From the NCBI RefSeq assembly GCF_030268685.1, contig NZ_BSRQ01000026.1:62001-126000 (forward strand): DNA of 64,000 nt, read 5' to 3'. The DNA is from Microtetraspora sp. NBRC 13810 (GTDB lineage: Bacteria > Actinomycetota > Actinomycetes > Streptosporangiales > Streptosporangiaceae). The notes under the pieces were generated by a model, which saw only the letters and a list, made by a program, of their open reading frames with translations, did no database searches and was not told where the DNA came from. Of the stretch, positions 23,524-33,220 are shown one piece after another. How positions within the stretch are numbered: the first letter of the stretch is position 1; every line of letters begins with the position of its first letter. A program made the position numbers and the translations under genes.

Positions 23524-24819
23524 ATGATCCGCATTGCCCCCCTCGGGCGCGCGCTGGCCGTCGCGGCAGCAGCGAGCCTCGCCCTGACGGCCTGTGGCGG
23601 TGGCGACGACACTGCCGCTCCGGCCGACAGTTCCGCGCCGGCTTCCTCGGCCCCGGCCTCCTCCGCCGCTCCTGCGCCGGGCGATGGCACGCTGACCATT
23701 GGCACCCTGCTGCCGCAGACCGGTGACCTCGCCTACCTCGGCCCGCCCGAGTTCGCGGGCGTTGACCTGGCCGTGGAGGAGATCAACGCGGCGGGCGGTG
23801 TTCTGGGCAAGCCGGTCACCAAGATCCACACTGACTCCGGCGACACCAAGACGGACATCGCCTCGCAGTCGGTGGACAAGTTGCTGCAGCAGAAGGCCGA
23901 CGTCATCATCGGCGCGGCCTCCTCCGGTGTGTCGTTCACGGTCATCGACAAGATCGTGAACGCGGGTGTGGTGCACTTCTCGCCGGCGAACACCTCGCCC
24001 GACTTCACCACCTACAACGACAAGGGCCTCTACTTCCGTACGGCCCCCTCCGACGTGCTCCAGGGCCGGGTGCTCGGTGACCTGATCGTCTCCGACGGCA
24101 GCGACACCGTCGCGATCCTCAACCGCCAGGACTCCTACGGCACCGGCCTCGCCAAGGAGGTCCAGGCGTCCGTCGAGGGCGGCGGCGCCACGGTGGCCGC
24201 CACGGTCGCCTACGACCCGGCCGCCGCCGACTTCTCCGCCGACGTCGCCAAGATCAAGGCCGCCAACCCCAAGGCGATCGCCCTGATCTCCTTCGACGAG
24301 ACCAAGAAGCTCATCCCCGAGCTCATCAAGCAGGGCATCGGCCCCGACAAGGTCAAGATCTACTTCGTCGACGGCAACCTGGCCGACTACTCCGAGGACT
24401 TCCCCAAGGGCACGCTGAAGGGCGTCAAGGGCACCCAGCCCGGCGCGGCCGTGACCGAGGACTTCCGGGCCAAGCTGCTCAAGACCAACCCGGACCTCAA
24501 GGACTTCAACTACGGTCCCGAGTCCTACGACGCCGCCATGCTGACCGCCCTGGCCGCCGAGGCCGCCAAGGACGACTCCGGCACGGCGATCGCGTCCAAG
24601 CTCGTCGAGGTGAGCAAGGACGGCGAGAAGTGCAGTGACTTCAAGGCCTGCAGCGACCTGCTCAAGGCCGGCAAGGACATCGACTACGACGGCGTGAGCG
24701 GTCCGGTCCAGTTCAGCGACGCCGGTGACCCGTCCGAGGCCACCATCGGCATCTACGAGTACGGCGACGACAACGTGCACAAGAACGTCAACTTCCTGTC
24801 CGGCAAGGTCGACAGCTGA
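23524..24819 (+). CDS. livK: Branched-chain amino acid ABC transporter, substrate-binding lipoprotein
   Basis: 431 residues. The signal peptide ends in the lipobox LTAC followed by GGG; a Ser/Ala-rich linker (about 25-55) precedes a type I periplasmic-binding fold. LivK-type features include GTLLPQTGDLAYLGPPE, INAAGGVLGKPV and the ANTSPDFTTYND hinge region. It should deliver branched-chain amino acids or similar compounds to the permease encoded at 25-29 kb. The gene converges on the livHMGF operon rather than leading it. AAGGAG is 7 nt before the ATG. Confidence 0.92.
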   Translation: MIRIAPLGRALAVAAAASLALTACGGGDDTAAPADSSAPASSAPASSAAPAPGDGTLTIGTLLPQTGDLAYLGPPEFAGVDLAVEEINAAGGVLGKPVTKIHTDSGDTKTDIASQSVDKLLQQKADVIIGAASSGVSFTVIDKIVNAGVVHFSPANTSPDFTTYNDKGLYFRTAPSDVLQGRVLGDLIVSDGSDTVAILNRQDSYGTGLAKEVQASVEGGGATVAATVAYDPAAADFSADVAKIKAANPKAIALISFDETKKLIPELIKQGIGPDKVKIYFVDGNLADYSEDFPKGTLKGVKGTQPGAAVTEDFRAKLLKTNPDLKDFNYGPESYDAAMLTALAAEAAKDDSGTAIASKLVEVSKDGEKCSDFKACSDLLKAGKDIDYDGVSGPVQFSDAGDPSEATIGIYEYGDDNVHKNVNFLSGKVDS

Positions 24820-24861
24820 CCTACCCGGCTCAGCGGGCGAAGTTCTCCCGACGGCACAAGG

Positions 24862-24894
24862 AAAGGGCCCCGGTCACCGACCGGGGCCCTTTCC
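24862..24894 (+). terminator. Terminator of livK
   Basis: Perfect 14-bp stem (24862-24875 with 24879-24892) and 3-nt loop, with A3 before and T3 after. Symmetric enough to work on both strands. Confidence 0.85.
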
Positions 24895-25132
24895 CGTCGT
24901 CCGGAGCGGTCCCAGACGCGTCGTACGGCCCGCGCCGCCCCCCGGGTACCCCCGCGGCAGCCGGACCGCTCCTCGTGCGCCGTGGCCGCCGGTGAGAGCC
25001 CCGTGGCGGCACGGCGGAGCGTCTCCTGGTCCGTCCGCGCCCCCACCGGCGGACGCGGGCTTGCCTCGGCCTGAGGGACCGGGAAGCGGAAAGGCCCGTG
25101 CACGGCCTTCGGCCTGTAGGGGCCGGGAAACG

Positions 25133-25170
25133 GAAAACCCGTGTACGGCCCGGACGGGCCGTACACGGGT
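25133..25170 (-). terminator. Terminator of livHMGF
   Basis: Perfect 15-bp stem (25137-25151 with 25156-25170), GGAC loop, followed on the minus strand by TTTT. It lies 15 nt after the livF stop. Between it and the livK terminator (24895-25132) I see no gene. Confidence 0.88.
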
Positions 25171-25184
25171 CGGGTGAAGGACGA

Positions 25185-26012
25185 TCAGGCGCGCGCCAGC
25201 GTGCCCAGGTAGAGCTCGATCACCTTCGGGTCGTTGCTCAGGTCGCGGCCGCTCGCCGTGTAGGCGTTGCGGCCCTGGTCGAGGACGTAGCCGCGGTCGC
25301 AGATCTGCAGGCAGCGGCGGGCGTTCTGCTCCACCATGATCACCGTGACGCCGGCCTTGTTGATCTGCTGGGCCCGGATGAACACCTGGTCCTGCAGCTT
25401 GGGCGACAGGCCCGCCGACGGCTCGTCCAGGAGCAGCACCGACGGCTCGGTCATCAGCGCCCTGGCCATCGCGACCATCTGCCGCTCACCGCCGGACAGG
25501 GAGCCCGCGCGCTGCTTGCGACGCTCCTTGAGGGCGGGGAACAGCTCGGCCACGAACTCGAAGCGCTCCCTGAACTTCTTGGGTGCCTGGAAGGCGCCCA
25601 TTTCGAGGTTCTCCTCGATGGTGAGGCTGGGGAAGACGTTGTTCGTCTGCGGGACGAAGCCCACGCCCCGCTCCACCAGCGCGTGCGCCTTGAGGTTGGT
25701 GATGCTCTCCCCGTTGAGGGTCACCGTGCCGCTGCGCACGTTCACCAGCCCGAAGATCGTCTTGAGCAGGGTGGACTTGCCCGCGCCGTTCGGGCCGATG
25801 ATCCCGATCAGCTCACCCTCGCCGACGTAGAGGTCGGCGCCGTTGAGGATGTTCACCCCGGGGATGTAACCGGCGAAGAGCTCGTCACAGCGGAGCACGG
25901 CGTTCTCCGCGCCCGCCAGGTGCTCGCTCCGGTCGATGACGGCGGCCTCCGACGTCGCCGCCTCCCCGGTCTCCTCCGCCCGCGTGGTGGGCGCGCCCGC
26001 GGCCTCAGTCAT
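25185..26012 (-). CDS. livF: Branched-chain amino acid ABC transporter, ATPase LivF
   Basis: 275 residues. After an acidic N-terminal extension of about 35 residues, a LivF-type ATPase: Walker A GPNGAGKST, Q-loop PQTNNVFPSL, signature LSGGE, Walker B VLLLDEPSAGLSP, and the switch His replaced by the VEQNARRC motif typical of LivF/LivG. It powers uptake with LivG. The start overlaps the livG stop by 8 nt. Last gene of the operon. Confidence 0.94.
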   Translation of the reverse strand: MTEAAGAPTTRAEETGEAATSEAAVIDRSEHLAGAENAVLRCDELFAGYIPGVNILNGADLYVGEGELIGIIGPNGAGKSTLLKTIFGLVNVRSGTVTLNGESITNLKAHALVERGVGFVPQTNNVFPSLTIEENLEMGAFQAPKKFRERFEFVAELFPALKERRKQRAGSLSGGERQMVAMARALMTEPSVLLLDEPSAGLSPKLQDQVFIRAQQINKAGVTVIMVEQNARRCLQICDRGYVLDQGRNAYTASGRDLSNDPKVIELYLGTLARA

Positions 26013-27027
26013 CGCCGGGCTCCTTCCTGCTCGTGCCCTCCGCGACCGACGCGGGCGCCGGGCGCGCGGCGTCGGCGGGGTCCGCCACGCCCTGCGCCTC
26101 GGCCTCCAGCGCGGCCTCGGCCTCGGCGAGCTGCTGCTCCTCTTCCTCCGCCGACAGGGGGGCGTCGTGGTGGGCGCCGAGATAGGCGTCCACGACCCGC
26201 GGATCGGACATGATCGAGTCCGGCGGGCCCTCCGCGATGACCGAGCCCTGCGCCATCACGATGACCCAGTCGCTGATGTCGCGGACCATGTCCATGTCGT
26301 GCTCGACGAAGAGCACCGTCATGCCCTGCTCGCGCAGGTCCTTCACGTGGCCGAGCAGCGACTGCGTCAGGGCCGGGTTCACGCCGGCCATCGGCTCGTC
26401 GAGCATGACCAGCTCCGGCTCGACCATCAGCGCCCGGGCCATCTCCAGCAGCTTGCGCTGGCCGCCCGACAGGCTGCCCGCGAAGTCCGCGCTCTTGGCG
26501 TCGAGCTTGAAACGCCGCAGCAGGTCCTCGGCGCGCTCGGTGATCTCCTTCTCCTGGCCCCGCCACAGGCCGGCCACCAGGGCGCGCAGGAAGTTCTCGC
26601 CGCGCTGGCCCTGGGCGCCCAGGCGCATGTTCTCCAGCACGGTCAGCTTGGACAGCGCCTTGGTGAGCTGGAAGGTGCGCACCATGCCCTGCCGGGCGAC
26701 CTTGTGCGCGGAGACGCCCTTCATCGGCCTGCCGTTGAAGGTCCACTCGCCGGCGTCGGCGGTGTCGAACCCGGTGAGCTGGTTGAAGAAGGTCGTCTTG
26801 CCCGCGCCGTTGGGGCCGATGAGCGCGGTGATGGAGCCGCGCTGGATCTCGACGTGCTCGACGTTCACGGCGGTGAGGCCGCCGAAGCGCCGCACCACGT
26901 TGTTCACGACGAGGATCGGGTCGGGCTTGGGCACGCCCGGCTCGGAGGCCAGCTCGGCGAACACCGCCGTGGCCTGCGCCTTGCGCGGGCCGATGGCCTG
27001 CGGTTGTACGGCTTCGTCAGCGTGCAT
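26005..27027 (-). CDS. livG: Branched-chain amino acid ABC transporter, ATPase LivG
   Basis: 340 residues, longer than the usual 255-290 because of extensions at both ends (about 35 residues N-terminal, about 50 acidic residues C-terminal). Walker A GPNGAGKTT, signature LSGGQ, Walker B VMLDEPMAGVNP, and FVEHDMD with the switch His. Pairs with LivF on the cytoplasmic face of LivH-LivM. Overlaps livM by 11 nt. Confidence 0.94.
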   Translation of the reverse strand: MHADEAVQPQAIGPRKAQATAVFAELASEPGVPKPDPILVVNNVVRRFGGLTAVNVEHVEIQRGSITALIGPNGAGKTTFFNQLTGFDTADAGEWTFNGRPMKGVSAHKVARQGMVRTFQLTKALSKLTVLENMRLGAQGQRGENFLRALVAGLWRGQEKEITERAEDLLRRFKLDAKSADFAGSLSGGQRKLLEMARALMVEPELVMLDEPMAGVNPALTQSLLGHVKDLREQGMTVLFVEHDMDMVRDISDWVIVMAQGSVIAEGPPDSIMSDPRVVDAYLGAHHDAPLSAEEEEQQLAEAEAALEAEAQGVADPADAARPAPASVAEGTSRKEPGDD

Positions 27028-28006
27028 CGAGTGCGATCTCCCTCTTGTCGCCGAAGATGCCCTGTGGTCGGAATATGAGCAGGAGCATGAGCCCGAATCC
27101 GACGAGCATGAGCCTGATGGGGCCGACCTGCGTCACGGTGATCACGTTGATGACGCCGGCGTTGACCGCCTCCTCCAGGAAGGTGCTGATCAGGATCAGC
27201 AGCGCCCAGAAGATCGCCGCGCCGACGACCGGCCCGAGGATGCGGGCCGCGCCGCCCAGGATGAGCACGGTGTAGGCGTAGAACGTCAGGTCGGTGCTGT
27301 ACAGGTCGGGCTGCACGGCCGAGCGGCTCAGCGCGAAGATGAAGCCGGCCAGGGCGCCGATGACGCCGCCGAGCACGAGCGACTGCATCTTGTAGGAGAA
27401 GACGTTCTTGCCGAGGCTGCGCACGGCGTCCTCGTCCTCGCGGATGGCCTTCAGCACGCGTCCCCACGGGCTCTTCATGAGCAGGTAGATCACGAAGCAG
27501 GACAGCGCGACGAGGATCCAGCCGACCGTGAGCACCCACATGGTGCGGTGGTCGAAGCCGATGATGCTGCCGACGTTGTACTGCCCGTCGGGGTAGGGGT
27601 TCATCGCGTAGAACGAGTCGGAGAACCCCTGGAGGCCGTCGGTGCCGCCGAAGGTGCCCTCCAGGGCCACGGCGCGCACCACCAGCCGGACGATCTCCGC
27701 GGCGGCGATCGTGACGATGGCCAGATAGTCGGCGCGCAGCCGCAGAGTGGGGATGCCCAGCAACAGCGCCAGCACCACGGCCAGCGCGATGCCGATGGCG
27801 ACACCCAGGAAGAACGGCAGGCCGAAGGTGGCCACGGTCACCGCGATGGAGTAGCCGCCCACCGCGAGGAAGGCCGCCTGGCCGAAGTTCAGCAGGCCGG
27901 TGTAGCCGAAGTGGACGTTGAGGCCGATCGCCGCCAGGGCGTAGATGACCGCCTCGCTGCCGATGCCGGATTCGATGGCCCGGCTGAAGATGAGAGTCCA
28001 GTCCAT
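27017..28006 (-). CDS. livM: Branched-chain amino acid ABC transporter, permease LivM
   Basis: Inner-membrane permease of 329 residues with eight to ten hydrophobic segments and LivM signatures: GYTGLLNFGQAAFLAVGGY near the N-terminus, the EAA-like loop in SPWGRVLKAIREDEDAVRSLG, and a C-terminal LLLIFRPQGIFG. Forms the channel with LivH. Starts 13 nt after the livH stop. Confidence 0.93.
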   Translation of the reverse strand: MDWTLIFSRAIESGIGSEAVIYALAAIGLNVHFGYTGLLNFGQAAFLAVGGYSIAVTVATFGLPFFLGVAIGIALAVVLALLLGIPTLRLRADYLAIVTIAAAEIVRLVVRAVALEGTFGGTDGLQGFSDSFYAMNPYPDGQYNVGSIIGFDHRTMWVLTVGWILVALSCFVIYLLMKSPWGRVLKAIREDEDAVRSLGKNVFSYKMQSLVLGGVIGALAGFIFALSRSAVQPDLYSTDLTFYAYTVLILGGAARILGPVVGAAIFWALLILISTFLEEAVNAGVINVITVTQVGPIRLMLVGFGLMLLLIFRPQGIFGDKREIALDAR

Positions 28007-28019
28007 GGTGTGCCTCCGC

Positions 28020-29321
28020 CTAACCGATCCGCTCGCGCCGGCCGAGAATGCCCTGCGGTCTGACCAGGAGAACGAGGATCAGAACGACCAGCGCGCCGAC
28101 CGTCTTCATCTCCGGCGGGATCCACAGCGTGGACACCTGGACGAACAGGCCGACGATCAGCGAGCCCACCAGGGCGCCGAACGCGGTGCCGAGGCCGCCC
28201 AGGGTGACTCCGGCGAACATGAGCAGCAGGATCTGCAGGCCCATCTGGTAACTGAGGTTCTGCGTGGTGCCCAGAAGGATGCCGGCCAGCGCGGCGACGG
28301 CGGTGCCGACGGCCCACACGAGCCGCACGACGCGGTCGACGTTGATCCCGGAGGACTCCGCCAGCGCCGGGTTGTCCGCGACGGCGCGGGTCGCCTTGCC
28401 CAGGCGGGTGTAGATCAGCGCCAGGCCCACCGCGACCAGCACCACGATCTGGATGCCCATCGCGACGAGGTTCTTCGGGGTGGTGAAGATCGGGCCGATC
28501 TGGATGCCGCTCTGCGCGACGTACTGCGCGTACGGCACGCCCTCGCCGCCGAAGATGAACAGCAGCAGGTTGCGCAGGAACAGCGCCAGACCGATCGAGA
28601 TGATCATCATGGAGACGAGACCGGTCTTGCGTTTGCGCAGCACGCCCCAGAAGAACCGATCCTGGCCGTAGCCGAGCGCTGCGCAGACGACCACCGCCAA
28701 CGGCGCGGCGATCAGCAGGTGCAGCCCGAGGGTGGTGTTGAAGATGTAGGCGACGAAGGCGCCGATGGTCAGCAGCTCGCCGTGCGCGAAGTTGGTCAGG
28801 CCCGTGGTGCCGAAGATCAGCGAGAGCCCGACTGCGCCCAGGGCGATGGTGAGGCCCAGGCTGAGGCCGTCGAAGGCGAGCTGGGCGAACCGGGTGAAGA
28901 ACTCCTGGGTCGCGCTCGGTGTGTCCGGCGCGGCGCCGGTGCCGCCCTGGCCGCCGCTCGCGGCGAGGGGGAAGAGCACACTGCGGTTCTGGCCTTCGAA
29001 GACCTGGACGGTGAGGGTGGCCCGGTCCTTGTTCCTCAGCGATGTGCCCTGCGGGAGTGTCGCCTGGTCAATGGTGACCTTGTATGTGCCCGCCTTGGGG
29101 ACGGGGATCTCCCAGGCGCCCCTCGCGTCCGTGGTGGCGTCTCCGACGGCGGCGCCGCCTTCGTCGGCGACGCTGATTTTCACGCCGTTCACTGGCTGGC
29201 CCTGGTTCTGGATAGTCCCCTTCAGGCCCTCACCCTCCGCCCACGCCATGGCGGGGCCGGAGGCGAGCAGGAAGATGAGTCCGCCCAGGAAGGCCGTGAA
29301 CGCGATCACGGCTCTGCGCAA
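28020..29321 (-). CDS. livH: Branched-chain amino acid ABC transporter, permease LivH with N-terminal Ig-like domain
   Basis: 433 residues, about 140 longer than LivH usually is. Residues 1-28 are a cleavable-looking signal sequence; about 30-115 form a carboxypeptidase-regulatory-like beta sandwich (GLKGTIQNQGQPVNGVKI, ATTDARGAWEIPVPKAGTY); a Gly/Ala-rich linker follows; and from about 145 the LivH permease starts with FGTTGLTNFAHGEL and ends in VRPQGILG. The extra domain should face outside, where it could meet LivK. First gene of the operon. Confidence 0.9.
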   Translation of the reverse strand: MRRAVIAFTAFLGGLIFLLASGPAMAWAEGEGLKGTIQNQGQPVNGVKISVADEGGAAVGDATTDARGAWEIPVPKAGTYKVTIDQATLPQGTSLRNKDRATLTVQVFEGQNRSVLFPLAASGGQGGTGAAPDTPSATQEFFTRFAQLAFDGLSLGLTIALGAVGLSLIFGTTGLTNFAHGELLTIGAFVAYIFNTTLGLHLLIAAPLAVVVCAALGYGQDRFFWGVLRKRKTGLVSMMIISIGLALFLRNLLLFIFGGEGVPYAQYVAQSGIQIGPIFTTPKNLVAMGIQIVVLVAVGLALIYTRLGKATRAVADNPALAESSGINVDRVVRLVWAVGTAVAALAGILLGTTQNLSYQMGLQILLLMFAGVTLGGLGTAFGALVGSLIVGLFVQVSTLWIPPEMKTVGALVVLILVLLVRPQGILGRRERIG

Positions 29322-29926
29322 TGGTGCTCCCTTATGAGGTCATGGCGGGGGGTGTGGTGCCCCCCCAAACTCGACTCGCGCATCGCAAAATCGGCCTGCA
29401 ACGCTGGGCGGAGCTTAGCTCCGAGATGACCGGTTCCGGGTCGTCCGTCACCAATCGGTGACCAGGGTGTTTCACTGACGTGAGAAAAAAGGGGCCTGGT
29501 CAGAGCGGGTTTACTCACGAAGTGAATTCTTGACAGGGATGTCTTACTGTTTGGCTGATTACCCCCCTTCCGAAGGGGGTGGGAATGCGGAAAGCCGTGA
29601 ACGCGACCGGTGTCCGGGCGCTCACGGCCGGCACATGCGGAAGAGATGGCTCGACGGGACGGACGGTCCCGGAGGAGTCGAGCCCGGGGGCGACCTTTGG
29701 TGCCGTGCTGGGCTTCCCCGGCCCAGCACGTTGTCTACTCGGTCATCCCCCGGGCTCCGCTGAGCCACAACGGTAGCGACCGGGGGCCGACGTTGGCAAA
29801 GAAACAGGTGAGCCGCCCTGCGACCGGAGGGAAGAGGGGTGCGGCGGTTCCCCGCGGGCGTCAAGCGGCGGCCTCCTCTCGGTCGACCTCACGTTTTCTG
29901 TCAGAGGAGGCGGCTAGGCTGCCAAT
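29322..29926. other. Intergenic region between livH and polA
   Basis: 605 bases without a gene I can support. It holds three small dyads with CAC...GTG cores at 29447-29462, 29472-29483 and 29515-29525; a TTGACA at 29530-29535 without a good -10; a CCCCCTT-AAGGGGG hairpin at 29563-29579; and a 9-bp perfect hairpin at 29705-29729. Short frames here (29530, 29610) have no homology-like features. Confidence 0.5.
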
Positions 29927-32614
29927 GTGCCGAAGACCGAAGCCACCACTCGTCCGTGTCTCCTCCTGCTCGACGGGCACTCCCTGGCCTACCGGGCGTT
30001 CTACGCGCTGGAGAAGGCCAACCTCGTCACCACCGACGGCCAGCACACCGAGGCGGTCTACGGCTTCACCTCGATGCTGGTCAACGTGCTGCGCGACGAG
30101 CGGCCAAGCCATGTCGTGGTGTGCTTCGACCGGTCCGAGCCGACCTTCCGGCACGAGGAATACGCCGAGTACAAAGCCAACAGGAGCGAGACCCCTGAGG
30201 ACTTCCGCGGCCAGGTCAGCCTGATCTTCGAGGTGCTCGACACGCTCAGGGTGCCCCGGCTGTCCCTGGCCGGCTTCGAGGCCGACGACCTGATCGCCAC
30301 GCTCGCCACGCGCGCGTCGGAGCAGGACATGAGCGTGCTGATCGTCACCGGCGACCGCGACGCGCTCCAGCTCGTCAACGACCGGGTGACGGTGCTGATG
30401 ACCCGCCGCGGCATCAGCGACATGACCCGCTTCACCCCCGAGGCGGTCGTCGAGAAGTACGAGCTGACGCCCGCGCAGTATCCCGACTTCGCGGCCATCC
30501 GCGGCGACAGCAGCGACAACCTCAAGAACATCCCGGGCGTGGGCGAGAAGACCGCGGCCAAGTGGATCCGCGAGTTCGGCTCGCTGGAGGAGCTGGTCAA
30601 CCGGGTCGACGAGGTCAAGGGCAAGGTCGGCGAGAAGCTGCGCGAGCACCTCGGCCAGGTCATGATGAACCGCAGGCTCACCGAGCTGCGGCGCGACGTC
30701 CCGGTCGACGCCGAGGTCGAGGAGCTGCGCCTCGGCGAGTTCGACCGCGACGGCATCCACAAACTCCTCGACTCGCTGCAGATCCGCGGCGAGCTGCGCG
30801 AGCGGCTGTTCAAGACCTTCGGCGCGGTCGAGCCCGAGGCCGAGGACGCCTTCGAGATCGAGCTGGCCACGCTCGGCCCCGGCGAGGTGGCCGGGTGGCT
30901 GGGCGGCATGCGGGAGGGGCGCGCCGGCCTCGCCATGCGCTGCGTCTACGGCAGCGGCACGGGGCGGGTCGACGCCCTCGCCGTCGCCGCGCCCGGCGGC
31001 GCCGCCGCCCATCTCGACCCCACCACGCTCACCGAGGACGACGAGGCCGCGCTGCGCGCCTGGCTGGGCGACCCCGGCCGGCCCAAGGCGGTGCACGGAG
31101 CCAAGGGGCCGATGCTCGCCCTGTGGGCCCACGGCATGGAGCTGCGCGGGGTGACCTGCGACACCGCCCTCGCGGCCTACCTCGCCACCCCGGGCCAGCG
31201 CGACTTCAAGCTCGACGACCTCGCCATCCGCTACCTCAGGCGCGAGCTGCGCACCGAGGCCGAGCCCGGCGGTCAGGGCACGCTCTTCGGCGACGACGAC
31301 GAGGCCGAGGCCCGCGACCTCGCCCTGCGCGCGGAGGCCGTCAGGGAGCTCGCCGACGGCCTGGAGACGTTCCTGTCCGACCGCGGCGGCACCCACCTGA
31401 TGACCGACGTCGAGCTGCCGCTGGTGACCGTGCTCGCCGAGATGGAGCGCGACGGCATCGCCGCCGACCGCGCCCACTTCGCCGCGCTGGAGGCGGAGTT
31501 CGGCGCGGCCGTGAAGCAGGCGGTGGAGGAGGCGCACCGCGCGGTCGGCGAGCAGTTCAACCTCGGCTCGCCCAAGCAGCTCCAGGAGATCCTGTTCGGC
31601 AAGCTCGCCCTGCCCAAGACCAAGAAGATCAAGACGGGCTACACCACCGACGCCGACGCCCTGCTCTGGCTGGCCGGGCAGACCGAGCACGAGTTGCCCA
31701 CCATCCTGCTGCGCCACCGCGACCAGACCAAGCTGCGCACCACGGTCGAAGGACTGATCAAGGAGATCGGCGACGACGGCCGCATCCACACCACCTTCAA
31801 CCAGATCATCGCGGCGACCGGCCGGCTCAGCTCCGAGAAGCCCAACCTGCAGAACATCCCGATCCGCACCGCCGAGGGCCGCCGCATCCGCCAGGGCTTC
31901 GTCGTGGGGGAGGGCTACGAGACCCTGTTCACCGCCGACTACAGCCAGATCGAGCTGCGCATCATGGCCCACCTGTCCGGCGACGAGTCGCTGATCGCGT
32001 CCTTCGAGTCCGGGCACGACTTCCACCAGGCCACCGCCGCGCGGGTGTTCGACCTGCCGCCGGAGCAGGTCGACGGCGAGCTGCGCGCGCGGATCAAGGC
32101 GATGAACTACGGCCTCGCCTACGGCCTGTCCGACTTCGGGCTGTCCGGCCAGCTCAACATCCCGGTCGCCGAGGCCCGCGCCCTGAAGGACGAATACTTC
32201 GAGGAGTTCGGCGGCGTCCGCGACTTCCTGCAGGCGATCGTGGCCCAGGCGCGCACCGACGGCTACACCGAGACCATCATGGGCCGCCGCCGCTACCTGC
32301 CCGACCTCACCAGCGACAACCGGCAGCGCCGCGAGATGGCCGAGCGGATGGCGCTCAACGCGCCGATCCAGGGTTCGGCCGCCGACATCATCAAGGTCGC
32401 GATGCTCAACGTGCGGCGCGAGCTGGAGGCGCAGGGCCTGCGTTCCCGCATGCTCCTGCAGGTGCACGACGAGCTGGTGTTCGAGGTCGCGCCGGGCGAG
32501 CTGGCGGCGCTCCGCGAGCTGGTCGTCGGCAAGATGGCCGCCGCCTACCGGCTGCGCGTCCCGCTGGAGGTCTCCGTGGGCGTGGGCCGCACCTGGGAGG
32601 ACGCCGGGCACTGA
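29927..32614 (+). CDS. polA: DNA polymerase I
   Basis: Gap filling and primer removal in replication and repair. 895 residues: 5'-3' exonuclease/flap domain (about 1-300; LLLDGHSLAYRAFYAL, VVCFDRSEPTFRHEEY, RGDSSDNLKNIPGVGEKTA), a middle domain where the classical 3'-5' exonuclease acidic motifs are not recognisable, as usual in actinobacteria, and a family A polymerase domain (about 510-895; TADYSQIELRIMAHLSGD, the O helix around RARIKAMNYGLAYGLS, and LQVHDELVFE). GTG 29927 is the start. Probably monocistronic. Confidence 0.96.
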   Translation: MPKTEATTRPCLLLLDGHSLAYRAFYALEKANLVTTDGQHTEAVYGFTSMLVNVLRDERPSHVVVCFDRSEPTFRHEEYAEYKANRSETPEDFRGQVSLIFEVLDTLRVPRLSLAGFEADDLIATLATRASEQDMSVLIVTGDRDALQLVNDRVTVLMTRRGISDMTRFTPEAVVEKYELTPAQYPDFAAIRGDSSDNLKNIPGVGEKTAAKWIREFGSLEELVNRVDEVKGKVGEKLREHLGQVMMNRRLTELRRDVPVDAEVEELRLGEFDRDGIHKLLDSLQIRGELRERLFKTFGAVEPEAEDAFEIELATLGPGEVAGWLGGMREGRAGLAMRCVYGSGTGRVDALAVAAPGGAAAHLDPTTLTEDDEAALRAWLGDPGRPKAVHGAKGPMLALWAHGMELRGVTCDTALAAYLATPGQRDFKLDDLAIRYLRRELRTEAEPGGQGTLFGDDDEAEARDLALRAEAVRELADGLETFLSDRGGTHLMTDVELPLVTVLAEMERDGIAADRAHFAALEAEFGAAVKQAVEEAHRAVGEQFNLGSPKQLQEILFGKLALPKTKKIKTGYTTDADALLWLAGQTEHELPTILLRHRDQTKLRTTVEGLIKEIGDDGRIHTTFNQIIAATGRLSSEKPNLQNIPIRTAEGRRIRQGFVVGEGYETLFTADYSQIELRIMAHLSGDESLIASFESGHDFHQATAARVFDLPPEQVDGELRARIKAMNYGLAYGLSDFGLSGQLNIPVAEARALKDEYFEEFGGVRDFLQAIVAQARTDGYTETIMGRRRYLPDLTSDNRQRREMAERMALNAPIQGSAADIIKVAMLNVRRELEAQGLRSRMLLQVHDELVFEVAPGELAALRELVVGKMAAAYRLRVPLEVSVGVGRTWEDAGH

Positions 32615-32665
32615 GCAGTTCCGGCGACGGGTTCGCCACGCCGGTCGGTGGCGGCAGGCGCGCCC

Positions 32666-32776
32666 GTGTCCGCCTTCGCTCGCCCTGGACTCGTGGCCGC
32701 GCGTGTCCGTCTGCGCTCGCCCCGGGCTCGTGGCCGCGTGTGTGCGTCGGGGCTCGCCCGGGTGCGTGGGGCGCGT
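32666..32776. repeat. Three imperfect 37-bp tandem repeats
   Basis: Copies begin at 32666, 32703 and 32740; the first two are close (GTGTCCG...CTCGCCC.GG.CTCGTGGCCGCG), the third is degenerate. Confidence 0.65.
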
Positions 32777-33191
32777 GTTCGCCGGATGCTCCGGGCTCGC
32801 TTCGGCGTGGCGGTGGCGGCCCCGGTCTCTACCCACCGAGAGGGCGACTTCGACGCACTTATCCGGAAATTTTCCCTTAATGGGGATTTAGGGCTGCATA
32901 TCCTTTTTGTGGGGTTGGGGAAGGTGAAAGTCCGGGGTGGCGGGAGTATGATCCTCCTGGCGTTCCGCTCGCCGGTCACGGGCTTACGGGCCGGTCCCGG
33001 CGTCCTTCCGGGGCGGGGGAGCCGACGCGGGGCGATGATGATCGGGAGCGGGGGCCGGCGTTCGGGGTGGCGATGATGATCTCCAGCATGGAGAAAATCG
33101 CGGTAATATCACCACCAAGCGGATCTGCCAGGTCAGTGGCCGCAGACGCCCGCACAGGAGTGAGGATCCTCCATTCGGGCATGCCTCCGGA

Positions 33192-33220
33192 TTGACCAGG
33201 CTCGTCAGGTCTCATATGCT
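33192..33220 (+). promoter_or_regulatory. Probable rpsA promoter
   Basis: TTGACC at 33192-33197, 17-nt spacer, TATGCT at 33215-33220. It fits the principal sigma factor of actinobacteria and would give a leader of about 135 nt before the rpsA ATG. A perfect GAGGATCCTC palindrome just upstream could also matter. Confidence 0.55.

Noticed and set aside
29530-29763. TTGACA with possible short gene before polA
   Set aside because: No fitting -10 hexamer, and the frame has no protein-like features.
29861-32836. 991-residue minus-strand open frame
   Set aside because: Antisense of polA with repetitive Gly/Ala/Leu/Glu translation, a GC artefact.
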